Of a stretch of DNA of 64,000 nt, positions 11,101-22,600 are shown piece by piece. Within the stretch, counting starts at the first letter, position 1; every line of letters starts with the position of its first letter. Below the pieces are notes generated by a model. That model had not been told where the DNA came from. It did no database searches and saw only the letters and a program-made list of their open reading frames with translations. The stretch covers positions 739,624 through 803,623 of the forward strand of contig CAJNOP010000044.1 of assembly GCA_905250075.1 (NCBI GenBank), given 5' to 3'. Position numbers and translations under genes: made by a program. Source of the DNA: Rotaria sp. Silwood1 (Eukaryota; Rotifera; Eurotatoria; Philodinida; Philodinidae).

Positions 11101-12680
11101 TTGTCGTTTAGCAAAAGTATTTGAATTATTAATAAGAGAAGATTCTCGTTTTGAAATTATTGGTAATGTTACATTAGGTCTTGTTTGTTTTCGATTAAAA
11201 GTAAATAAAATAGAATTTACTTATTTTTTCTAGAAATTTCTTTTTTTTTTCTATTTTCATTTCAATCATAGGGTAGTAATAAATTAAGTCAAACATTACT
11301 TTTATCACTTAATGATTCTGGTCTTATACATATGGTTCCATCAATGGTTAATGATTTATATATCATACGTTTTGCTATTTGTGCTAAACATGCAACTGAT
11401 GATGATATGCATGTTGCATTTCGTGTTATTCAAGAACATGCTGATAGTGTTATTGCTGAATATCGTGCTCAACGTAGTCGACGACAATCATCATCAGTTG
11501 ATTCACTTGAATCGACTGTTAAACAAGGTTCTACAACTAATATTGAACAAGATACAGTTGTATCACAGGAAACAACGAAACCAGAAAATTTAGCAGAAAC
11601 ACAAATCGCTCCAAAGATTTATCCAAGAACGAAAGCTCGAGTAAATAAATAAATAAAATTAAAATAAAGAAAGAATAAAATTATTAGCGCGATCCTTGCC
11701 GGATTAAAATATAAAACACTATATAGTTGTTGTTACTAATCATAGAGAGATTATTTTATTCTATGTAGTTTGAGACACATTTCTTCATCATTATATTTAC
11801 TTAATTCTTTAGTGATGAGGTAGTAGTTCATAGATTTTAACAAGGCTTTATTGATACATGATTTGTGATCATACAATACTGGACAAGATTTTTTGGACGA
11901 CATTTTAAATTGATTAATTTTTTTTTCCTACAACAAAATTTCTATGAAGTGAAACGCTTGTTTTACGATAGACCTCATGGATACTCTTTATCATTTTTCT
12001 ATAGTGAGTACTTTTTTAGAACATGACTTCTTTAATATTTCGAAAGAAAGATGACTCCTTGTATAAAAATGATAAAGAGTTCACGTGAAATCTATAATAG
12101 AACAAGTATTTCCCTTCATAGACATTTTGCTTTAAGAAACTTTTAGCTAAGAAAATGTAGCTCGTGTAGGATCCTTTCTACTCATACGATTGCAATTATT
12201 TTCAATAATTGTGAGAAACAAAAATAATAATTCAACTTAAGACATTTTCCGGAAAATGTTGTCAAGTACTGTATATCAACAACATTTGTCACGGTCTGTG
12301 ATGAATCGTTACTACTTTAAGATTATGTTTTAGAAAAACAACTGATCATTTTGTGTATTTAGGCATTTACAATAACAACAATTACACCACAGCATCGTGT
12401 AACATTTGAAAATCCAATATCGAATGCATTGAAAGAGAAACGTCCACGTCCAATGTTTGTTCGTATGGTATCTGATGCTAAATTACATCATCCAAAACGA
12501 ACTGTATCACAATTATCTCGACAAACATCATTAGTAACACCACGTGGACGTAAACGTGTACAAAGTGAGTCTGGAAATCATGCAAGTCGATCATTAAGTG
12601 AACGTTATTTATCACGTACAGTGAGTATTCTAGAAACAGTTAATTCGGATGAAGGTGAACTTGATGATAACAAACAATAA
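8193..12680 (+). CDS. Tdc: Tyrosine decarboxylase (PLP-dependent group II decarboxylase)
   Basis: Thirteen exons join in phase to 825 codons: 8193-8509, 8949-9113, 9170-9462, 9729-9943, 10009-10143, 10212-10355, 10418-10579, 10639-10706, 10763-10853, 10936-11034, 11099-11200, 11272-11640, 12363-12680. The enzyme converts tyrosine to tyramine, the precursor of octopamine. Visible signatures are [30 protein letters not shown], the [10 protein letters not shown] motif, and [13 protein letters not shown] with the PLP-binding lysine. VDPLYL..DYRHW and [10 protein letters not shown] favour tyrosine over histidine or DOPA decarboxylase. Odd points: a Ser/Thr-rich N-terminal extension of about 105 residues, a very acidic insertion in exon 4, and a long basic, Ser-rich C-tail. 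If the last intron is retained the protein ends at 11652 after VNK. A second possible first exon lies at 8745-8863. Substrate choice is by motif only. Confidence 0.88.
8745..8863 (+). CDS. Possible alternative first coding exon of Tdc
   Basis: Inside the first intron, an ATG at 8745 opens 39 codons plus 2 nt and ends at a GT donor (8864). The leftover phase (2 nt) is the same as that of exon 1, so it would splice cleanly to 8949 and give a different N-terminus (starting [10 protein letters not shown]). Codon choice resembles the neighbouring exons. Transcript evidence is lacking. Confidence 0.4.
11819..12318. mobile_element. Degenerate palindromic MITE-like element in the last Tdc intron
   Basis: The intron 11641-12362 is much longer than the others of the gene and is mostly a long imperfect palindrome. 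11864-11913 pairs with 12232-12278, and 11934-12003 pairs with 12061-12130, around a loop of roughly 57 nt. Weaker pairing extends outward to GTAGTAGTTCAT near 11819 and its complement near 12318. No clear target duplication was seen. Confidence 0.6.
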
Positions 12681-13283
12681 ATAGAACTATTTAATAAAAA
12701 TTTTTTTTTTCTCCATAAAAAGAAAAATATTTTTTTGTCATGATGAGATGTATGTTGGTGAAAATTTTGTTCGGTGATCCCATACTATCTATTGTTTATA
12801 TATTCATATTTTATTCAATACTTAATGTTCATGTTGTTTGGTAAATGTATCAATAAAAATAAATGTATATATATATACATGTATGTTTCTGTTGTTTATT
12901 TCGCTTAAATCTCGATTCTATATATGTTTGTGTACGTAAGGTTTTCTCTCTTTTTTCATATTCGAATATATTTCTTTTTATTTAATCAAGGTTTTAAGAA
13001 TTTATGTAAAATAAAATTACTTTTCTTTTTCTTTTTCTTTTTCTTTATCGAATGATTTCAGAAAGTAAACAAAAAAAAAACATCTTTAAATATACTATAT
13101 TATTCGTCGAAATTTTTTCATCTTGCTAAATACTTTTTCTTGAAATGACTTTTGTGTGAATGATAACTCGAAAATCATTTGTCCAGAATCAACTGAATAT
13201 AAACCAATTTTTACATATTTTGAAACTTTTCAACAAGAATTATATCATCTAGTTAATCTTAAACTTTGTGATATAGATGATTC

Positions 13284-13469
13284 AACTAGACTAGTTTCCA
13301 TAATAAAAATTTACAAGCTTTGAATGAAGTTTCTTGGAAATATGAAGCATCCCAAAAAAAACATGCTTCATATACTATTGATGGAAAAAGATCTATATCT
13401 TAACAGTCTCATATCTCGAAGAGACTTCGTTCAAAACTTTTGAATTTTTTATGGAAGCTAGTTTAGTTA
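13284..13469. repeat. Short inverted-repeat element
   Basis: AACTAGACTAGTTTCCATAA at the left end pairs with TTATGGAAGCTAGTTTAGTT at the right end, and pairing continues inward for about 60 nt per arm (13284-13342 with 13402-13469). This is a MITE-like structure; no target duplication was identified. Confidence 0.6.
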
Positions 13470-13705
13470 AGGGGGCCCTCCTCAGAAACGAACTTTTTTA
13501 TTTTTCCATGGAATTCCACCAAAATTTCAGAGAATGTTAGCCTTGGCTAGAGTAGATTATAGTAAAAATATCTCTTGAAATCTGCCAGATATTCATGAGT
13601 TATAGTCAATTTATTGGTCAAAAATACCTTGTACGTGAGCAAGGTTTTCACAATCAGGACACGAGCTAACATGGCGGGGCTATTTTCAAGTTATAGAATA
13701 TCCTT

Positions 13706-13884
13706 GACGCTAGATCCTAATAGAGCCCGATTTTTGAAATTCCTTTTGTTTATCCTGTAAAAAATCTTCTGCGAAGAATTCTCGAATTCATATCCAAAAA
13801 AATCACTGAGAAAAATGGGACATGTAGGTTTTTTATTTCACCAATAGAGAATTTCAAAAATCAAGCTCTATTAGGCTCTAGCCC
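13706..13884. repeat. Inverted repeat
   Basis: GCTAGATCCTAATAGAGC..GATTTTTGAAATTC (13708-13743) is repeated inverted at 13848-13884, with about 100 nt between the arms. Confidence 0.6.
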
Positions 13885-14723
13885 TAACTGTTCTCTATGC
13901 AATAAAAAAAATTATCACTCCTATATTGAGTCGGTATGGAGTAAGGTTTGCCGGCGCAAACAGTATACTCGAAAACAACGAATTTTAAGAAAAATGATAA
14001 ATAAGTTTTTAAAAACCTTATTTTTTTCAATATGGAGGCTCAGAAAAACTTATGTAATATTCTTAAAGCTCGTCGTAAAATCAATCAACTATAGTGTTTT
14101 CGAGAGTAGACACTTTGCTCTATCTAACGAGTTATAAATCATAAAATTGATGAATTTGACCAAAATTGACTTTGTCTGAGGGGAGAGGGGGTAAATGCTT
14201 TATATGCACAAAGTTTCAAATTAAAATTCAATAGTTTAGCAAAATTTCAATAGAAACCGAATTTCTTTCAGTTTTTATTAGAACACTATGTAGTATCTGT
14301 CAGCAAAAGAAATTATTGTAATCGGAACGAAAGCACAAAGCTGAAAAGATTTACTTGTAAGTCAGAGTTCGGTTTCCGTGCATGTCTAATCATTCTAAAC
14401 AGACAAAGGTCTTTGGTAAACATATTTTGAATATATGTCAATGCTACTCAATTTGACAAACATCCTTATACCATTGATCTCATGATAACGACAACATCAA
14501 AATAGATTTTATGTTAGTCATTCGTTCAAATCATATCGTATTACACAATCATTAAACTTAAAATACAAAAACAAAACAACAACATAAATAACATGTTCAC
14601 AGTTCGACAAATAAAGATAAATAGAAAAAAAAAAGAAGAAAACTAAAGCAGTTCATTTGATTATTTTAAAGAGATAGTATCTGAGTTCAATTTTTTGACT
14701 AAGATTCGAGATTAATTAGTTAA

Positions 14724-17700
14724 CTAATTCATTGAAATCCGATCAGCTAATTTATCAAGAGCAACTGTCAATTGAAGAAATTGAGCCATCGATGTAGATG
14801 TTTTTAACATTCGAGTGGGAGATGCTGTATCTCGGCTAGAAAAAAAAGAAAACAAAACAATACTTTTTGTTGAATTTTAAATGATTCTATTGAAAATACT
14901 TTTGTTCTTTGGCTTGATTCATTTGATCCCATTGATCTTTGATTAACATATAATAACATTGGGGTGCCTAATTAAATATTTTAATTAAAACTAAACAAAA
15001 AACAACAAAATCTTTATCATTTTACTTTATTCTTAATTTCAAATAACTTGACTAGTTTAATACCATCAATATCCAAAAAAATCGACATAAATCTAATGAT
15101 ATAAATAAAAACCAAAGACAAAATAAAAATTTACTATTTAAATTTCCAAATTTTACTTTTCTAAACCATTGTCAGCTAATAAACGCTGTGTATCTGTAAC
15201 TGACATTTTTTCAAGATTTGTTAATGAAATCGGCATTGGTCCCGATGCTTTATCCATGCGAAATTGTGATAATAAATGAACTAAAGCACCTGAAGGAGCA
15301 TTTGATATTGTCGTTGTTGTTTCATTTATTGTTGATGATGGTTGAGGTGGAGGTGCAGCTAAAAAAGAACTCTTAATAGAAAAATAATGATTGGTTAAGA
15401 AAATCAAATATACGTTTTTTCGATGGTGGCACTGTTGGTTTTTTTTCTATTCGATTAAGAGCTGCTTGTAATTCAGTACGTGTTTCTGCATAAGCTGTTT
15501 CAAATGGTTTTTTTGCATAATTTATATATAATTTACTACCAACAATAATACCAAGCCAACCACTATATATAATTTTATTTAGAAATAGTTTTTATTTATG
15601 TTTAACTTACTCAGGTTTATAATTAGCTTGAAGAAGCAGTGGAATAATAAGTTTTTTTCGTTGATAGGCATATTCACATTCTGTGTAGAAACGAAATAGC
15701 AAAACTTTTTTCGAAAAATTGTTACACAATAAAATTACTTCATGAACTATAATAACTCAAAGTTTTCTAAACCGATTCTTTTCCTTAGTATCATATCAAC
15801 TGATCAGTTTTTTTTTCAAATGAACTACGTCAATTGATAATAAAGTAATGTAGCACTTCTATGTATTAATTGTTTCAACTATCAAGAAAAAGGTTTAGTC
15901 CCTAAATTAAGTTCTTAAAACTCTTGTTGAAGATTCAGAAGCATACAAAGTGAAGCAACTGATTTTAATCTCGATCTCAATCCTGATCTATAAAAAGTTG
16001 ATGAATAATTGATAATGATATATAAAATGAATCGAATGCAATTTTCTCGCAGTAGAGAATACTATTCATGATTAATTAGATTTAGCAAAAATCAAAACTA
16101 AAATATCTTTCTAATATTCATACCTAATCGACAACTTGGTGAATCTTTATATTTTTCAGTCAAACATATAAGAAAAATTGTTGAATTTTCAATAGCATCG
16201 GACATAGCATCAAGTATATTTCCATGCATACTTTCCAAATCAACTAAATAAAAATGAAATATAGATTAATTTTCTAAAATTTTTTTCTTTCTCTCTCTCA
16301 TTCTTACTCCAAACATTATATCCATCAGCAGCTAAATGATCTTTTATTTGTTTTGATAATAGTTGAACATCATGATTATATGAAATCATTACATTTTTAT
16401 TTCCTGTTGTTGTTGTTGCTGATGATGATGATGATGATGATGAAGTTTTCTTTGTTGTTGTTGGACCACCCATTAATGTACATAAACAACCGGATGCTGT
16501 TCGTCGTAATTCATCATTTGATGATGTTTGTGCAATAGTTGTTAAAATTTGATTTAATTTTTGATGATCAATATAAACTTTTCGAACATTTTGATCAAAA
16601 CATAAATTCCAAATAAGTGTACAAGCACATATTTGTTCTTGATTATTTCCATGTTGTTCAAGCATATTTAATAAACTATCAAGTAATTTTCCTTCAGAAA
16701 AAATCTAAATAATAATAAGAATAAAACAAAAGAAAAGAACTTTTTTTTTTGCTTTGCTTTTACTTTATATTTATTATCATTAGCAACAGATAATTTTGAT
16801 AAACCTTTACATAATTCACGTGCTTCTAATCCATGTGAACGACGATCTACAGCATTAATTGCTTCATGTAAAAGACCAACGAGATAAGGAATCGATTCTA
16901 ATTAATAACAAAAACAAAGAGAATAAAACAAAAATCTTTTAAATAAATAATTCAAATACCATTTGAGTTTGTTAAATAAGTACGTTCATCTTCTCGAATG
17001 ATATATGCAAGTGTTAAATAAGATATTCCTTTATGAAAAGTACTATATGAACCAACTGTTTGAATTACACGATTTAACGCCTATCAACAACAAAAAAATT
17101 TAAATTCAGCAACTTTTTATTATTCAACATACTTCTATACATTGATTTCGTCTTAAATCATCAATTAATTCTGGTAATTGTGCAATATTATGCAAAATTG
17201 AAATAATCATTTTAAATAATGTTTTTATTGCCTAAAAATGAAAATGGAAATTTTTACTCTTACATAAAACAATTCATTAAATGAAACTAACATCATTTGA
17301 AGAGAAATGCTTTATAAAATTTTCCTGATTTAAATTTGAAATAAACATTGGAATAAATTGTGCATCAACAACAGCCTATGAATTACAAAAAAAGAATAAA
17401 TTAATTTCTTTTTATTTCAAGGACATTTCCGAAGTGTCTCGAGTTGAAGGGCACGGGGCAGTATTGCAACCGCTCGAATTTTTTCATTATCGATGTCGAT
17501 CTAAACCGATCTGACCGTTATGAATCATTTTTTATATTTCTCATCTTGTAAGAATCAGAGCAATCTCTCGATTAGTCATACCTACTTCTGAATCATCACA
17601 GAAACTACTCAAGGCTTTTGTGCCCACTATTATAGTAATTCTGTGAAAAATGATTGTCAATGAGTATTGAAGTATATGCTGAGAAAATCAATTCCATATT

Positions 17701-19033
17701 CGCCAGCTTGTTTCAAAGATCGTGACAAACATGTCGATGTTTTTTGAATTTACAGAGATCTCGATATGTCTGTAACGATCTTATAGGTATTCCTACATGC
17801 TGATTTCTTGCTTCTGTCATGGTCTATTATATAAATGATAAGATTTTCTCAAAGAGGAAAAGGCGGGAATTCCATATTTCAAGGATATGCTGAAGTGCAA
17901 AGCTTTCACTATTTTCTATGGGATTCCCCACAATAGTTAAAGTAGCATTGATGAATGAGCATAAATTTTCATAGGAATAAAAATTCCATATTGACTTTGT
18001 ACAATAATGAAATCCTTCTCAGATATAGAAATTTGGAATCAACTGTAGATATACTGTGTCTCATAATAGATTCATGTTGTCATCTCTTGTCTTTGTGAAA
18101 GATATGGTATACATAATACGAAATAAAATAATTTGATATCGAAATGACTTGATAAAATGTATTATGATGAATACTCACTTGATATCAATATTCTAATGCA
18201 TGTTTTTCCTATAATTATGGTCCTTGACATAATTAAAGCTGATTTAATATTCTAAAACTCAAAAAATCTGAATCGACTGGTTACTGTTACTGGTTGTAAC
18301 ATTGCCGATAGGGTAGAGACGTTCTCCGCAAGAACAACTGAGGGATCCATTTTCTTCTGAAAACAAACAACCTTGTTTTCTTTGGTTGTTCTTTCTCCCA
18401 GGCTATCACTTCCTCTCCTATAAAAAAAACAAAACTCCTGCCAGAAGGTGATCTCCTTAATCATAAGCAATGACATAAAAAACGTTCGATTTCCTTCAAA
18501 TTCAGTCAATTTTAGTACCAATCTTCGTATCAACCGTTCCTTCTAGTCCTGATGACTTGCGGATATCCCCTTTTGATTTATTCGATACATACGAAACACA
18601 TTGCATTTGTTTTATCCGTATAATTCCATAATGAATGAAGCAAATAATAAGCAACATGCCACCGTTCCTGAGTTTTAAATACATCCGTATATATACATTT
18701 AAATATTGGATAACAAAGTTCTAATAGATATAATAAAAAATCAAATAAAAAAAATTTTTTTTTTCATACGTACTTGCATATTTTCTTTGAATTAATGTAT
18801 CAATTAATATTTGAAAATTTGAGGTACCATAACATAATGTATAGATTTTATCAAAATATTGAAAGAGATTCACTGTTTTATTTGTTTCATATTCAGATTC
18901 TGTTAATCGAGTTAATTCATCAATTTTAGAATTCAACTAAAAACCGAGTAACATTATTAATCAAAATATGAGAAGAAAAAGAAATACGATTAACATTTAC
19001 CTGTGTCATTTCGAATAATGTATTAGTCGTCAT
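14724..19033 (-). CDS. ARM-TIR-SAM protein (SARM1-like modules, different order)
   Basis: Fifteen exons join in phase to 648 aa: 19001-19033, 18774-18936, 18593-18720, 17292-17375, 17133-17231, 16960-17080, 16764-16897, 16308-16704, 16124-16243, 15611-15680, 15414-15562, 15157-15358, 15026-15092, 14900-14967, 14724-14835. Residues about 1-340 are helical, armadillo-like. A Ser/Thr low-complexity linker follows, then a TIR domain at about 355-490 (VMISYNHD, then CRLECEYA, IIPLLLQ and PDGWLG). The glutamate in CRLECEYA sits where SARM1-type TIR NADases have the catalytic Glu. The C-terminus (about 553-612) looks like a SAM domain, split over three exons including the 67-nt exon 13. SARM1 is ARM-SAM-SAM-TIR, so the order differs. 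NAD cleavage and role in cell death or immunity are inference. Confidence 0.8.
17376..18592. other. 1.2-kb intron of the ARM-TIR-SAM gene
   Basis: Far longer than the other introns of the gene. It contains an open minus-strand frame (18252-18533) with no recognisable domain. The short motif TCAAGGAC near 17419 recurs inverted near 18221, so it may be an old insertion; no 8-bp duplication was confirmed. Confidence 0.4.
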
Positions 19034-19349
19034 ATTTGAAAAACGATCTTTTTATAATACTGAATAATATCAATCAACCTCCTACAACATCTTATGAATC
19101 ATTTTTCTCTCAATAATAATACTTCTTCTGACATCTACAGATAAAAACATTGATTGAAATTATACATTGATTTTCTTCATCAATTATTATCATATTTCAA
19201 TTAGTTTATTATGAATTTTGAAAAACAATGAAAATAGAAAAAAGTCAACAGCAATAAAATAAAAATCGTTTCTATCCAAATTTTACCATAAATTTTGGAT
19301 TGTTGATATATTTCGAAGAGTATTAGATGTTTGAAAATAATCTTTTCAA
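19034..19349. promoter_or_regulatory. Divergent intergenic region, probable bidirectional promoter
   Basis: Only 316 nt separate the minus-strand start at 19033 from the plus-strand start at 19350, so both promoters must lie here or overlap. No individual element can be assigned. Confidence 0.4.
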
Positions 19350-19631
19350 ATGTTAGGTCGTATATTTCGAACTCAAAATCGTACAGCTATTTATAATCGA
19401 GCACATCGAATAACAGCATCATTTTTAATTGGTTTAACTGGTGTTGCTTTTCTTGCTGTTTGTCATCAATTATATAAGGCTAAAACTGAATATTTACCTG
19501 AAATTCGTCGACGAGGTAAAGAACGTCTTGAAACAGCTCTTGCCGTACGACAAAGTGAAGCTGAATTTGTTGAACAACAACGTCTTGCTGAAAAACAGCT
19601 TGAAACAAATACAAAACTTCAACAAAATTAA
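19350..19631 (+). CDS. Small single-span membrane protein, possibly COX14-like
   Basis: Intronless 93-aa frame. A basic N-terminus (MLGRIFRTQNR, then YNRAHR) precedes one hydrophobic helix (about residues 24-43, ASFLIGLTGVAFLAVCHQLY), followed by a charged coiled-coil-like tail rich in Arg, Glu and Gln. Size and topology resemble small mitochondrial inner-membrane assembly factors such as COX14, but I see no diagnostic motif. The archease start codon lies only 10 nt beyond its stop, in a different frame, so both may share one transcript. The upstream gene is divergent. Confidence 0.55.
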   Translation: MLGRIFRTQNRTAIYNRAHRITASFLIGLTGVAFLAVCHQLYKAKTEYLPEIRRRGKERLETALAVRQSEAEFVEQQRLAEKQLETNTKLQQN

Positions 19632-19641
19632 TTTTAAAATT

Positions 19642-22600
19642 ATGTCAAAAAAAAGTGAAAATAAAAATCAAGATTCCAATATAAAACAAAATCAACATGA
19701 AGAAGAGACTGGTCCATCAGCATCTAATGAAGATGTTACTTTTGATTATCCAGATATAAAATATGAATTTCTTGATAATACTGCTGATATACAAATTCAT
19801 GCATGGGGAAACTCTGTTGAAGAATCTTTTGAACAAGTTAGTTGAAAAACAAAAACTAGAAAATTTATAGAACTGCATTTTTTACAAATTATAAATAAAG
19901 AGCCCTATCATAGAACCATTTTAGATGTAATATGAATCAATTCTGGAATCATTTTCTCTAGAATAGGATCAAAAAACTTGATCGCATACATCTCTTGTCT
20001 CGATTCTTGCCACTATGATCTGTGATTTTTTAAAATGTTCGAAACCTGAATATCCAATTTTCATAGTTGTCGATTACTTTTATGATTCGAGAAAATATAG
20101 AGATAGCATTTTGTTGAAGACATTCAGAACTGGTCTTCTGCTATAGACAACTCTTTTGATAATTTATATCTAGAAACCCAAGAGTTTTTTGAAAAACTTT
20201 TCTAATATTCAAACAGGTGTTTTCAGGAGCTAACAATAAAGATTTTTATTTTGTTGTTTGTTAATAAGACTACAGATATTTGATTCAAATGAAAACCTTT
20301 CAACACCAAAATAAAAAGTTTGGAATATAGGCTGCGCTTGGTGTACAGAGGTCGAGTTATTCGAATTTTAAGATATTTACAGCATATGTAAGATAGTTGC
20401 AATTACATTTTTTCACAGGTTTTTTTCTTTTTTTCGTGATAGTTGAATAAAGCTCATCGAATTGTATTAATAAAACTTATGTTTCAAATAAAATTTTACA
20501 AAAGCTAGAATTTTGAGTCTACTTTCTCTTATATGTGAAATAATCATTATAAAGAAAACTGCGAATTTTTGAATCTTGACTGTTTTACACTTACTATGAA
20601 TACTTCAAAATTTGAATATCTCGATCCCTGTGTGACAACGGCAGCGTATATTTTTAGTGTGTTAGTTTGACGATGAAAGACTTAACTTCACTCGAATATG
20701 CCTAGCCTTAGTAACTAACAGGACAGGCTCATACCATCAAGTGCAAAAGCCTCCAACAATCCATCAGATTTCAGAAAAGCGACTTTTGAGTAGGGTCCTG
20801 CGGGAACGAATTTTTCCCATGTTTTCTCGTCCCGTTTTCCGCGGGAATCGGGAACAGGAATTCTCGTGAGACACCAGGGACGGGAATGCGGGAACGAGAA
20901 TTCTGGTGGACACTCCGGAAACGGGAATTGTATTAAAAATTTCTGTTCCCGGCAAACCCTATGTCCGATTTCTGTTTGCATTAAAATCTGTTAATCTTAC
21001 AGTATTCGATTTCCAATAACTATTTGAAATATAATTGAAAAGAGAACAAATATCAGTCAACAAAATCAGACAAGTTCATTCAAACATAGATTATGAGAAT
21101 CACGATATTCTTTACCACCATCGTCGTCGTCGGCATCGAAGTTGGGATCATCAAGATTACATATATGTCAAACTTGAAACTTGAATTCAATTGAAATTTC
21201 AAGTTTCAATAGGTTTATGAGTCTTGAATCAGAAATTTACTTTTAATATATGGAATCTTGTATTGTGAGAAACATGATGTCGCTAAAAGCTAGTATCAAG
21301 TAGGAGTAGTGTTGATGAATGTGAATAATGAAATCATTGTAGCTATTCTCAAAGCATTACGGGAACGGGAACACGGGATCGGGAACGGAAATTTTTGTTA
21401 CGGGAACGGGAACAATAATTTTCAATACGGGAGCGGGAACACGGGAACGAGAACCAAAAAAAGTTGTTCCCGCCGGTCTCTACTTTTGAGAGAACTATGA
21501 CCTATTATTGTGTTTTTTGCATTGTCCTTGTCATTGATCTTCTAATATGGAATGATTTTTTATTCGGATGAGATTTACCATGCACACAGAACATGTAGGC
21601 ATATGGACCATAATTAGACAAAGCAGCTACTGTCTGAGTTATATTATTGATAACAAAATGTCAATCGACGAAAACAGCTAGATGCAACTAAAATTAACAA
21701 TTTGCTATCTATTAAATGTAACCTTCAAACATTAAAGGACATTTACCTGCTTGTAGCTACAATGTGTGAAAAGTTAGATTCTTTCAAGATACAACTGTAA
21801 TTTAGATAAGATGTACATAGAATAAAAGTCTAGTAAGTTTTATTTTTCATTGATTTGTGTATGATCTGATAGAGCTTAAAGAGTTAACTACGAATATATA
21901 ATTTTTATTTCAATTATGTTACCCATTCTTCGTAGAAAATACTTATAAGATTATAGATGTTTCCAAAACACTTGTTGCTTAAAACAACTGTTAAATTTCT
22001 ATAATCTTTTGTCTAAACTGTTTGAAAATAAGTTTTTTTTTCTATTTTAGTATCAAAATCTGAGTAGTAAAAACATTATTTTCATAACTTTAAAATATAT
22101 AACTCAATAAATTGCTATCAATATATGTAGATTTATAAGTTATGTTTATCAACACTTTGCAAGATTATCGACTTTTTATAATGGTAGAATATAACACCAG
22201 CTGTCTTATTTCGTATGAATGATTCGATTTCAAGCTAAAAAAGTACTTGTTTAGTTTAATTGTTGAGAAAATCAAACATTTCCTTATTTTATTAGTAAAC
22301 AGAATATTCATAATCAGCGTGAACATCTACATTATATCATATATATTTAAAAAAAATTCTCTTTCAACGAGAAAATCGACCACAAACAAAACTTCGTAGA
22401 TTTCGACATGTATTGTAAATATTCTGTTTATTGTGTTTTTCAATTGGGTTTTGATTATAGAAATTGTAATAAATAACACCAATTTTGGTCGTTTACTACT
22501 AAAACGAGGAAATGTTCAATTTTCTTAACAATAAAATAGAATCAGTACTTTTCTTAACTCCAAATCATATATAAATCAATGAAAAAATGAAATACATTCG

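Larger units (their letters stand above)
12681..14723. other. Intergenic between convergent genes; repeats
   Basis: This holds the 3' UTR of Tdc (possible AATAAA signals near 12850-12865), the 3' UTR of the minus-strand ARM-TIR-SAM gene, and repeated DNA between them: two inverted repeats listed separately and a weakly structured stretch at 13880-14640. No coding exon was found. Confidence 0.5.

Noticed and set aside
15151-15165. Stop codon after LADNGLEK as the end of the ARM-TIR protein
   Set aside because: Splicing at the GTAAAA donor (15156) into 15026-15092 and then 14900-14967 keeps phase and completes a SAM-like domain, which is more likely.
17419-18231. hAT-like element in the large intron of the ARM-TIR-SAM gene
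   Set aside because: Only a short TCAAGGAC inverted match was seen, with no convincing target-site duplication.
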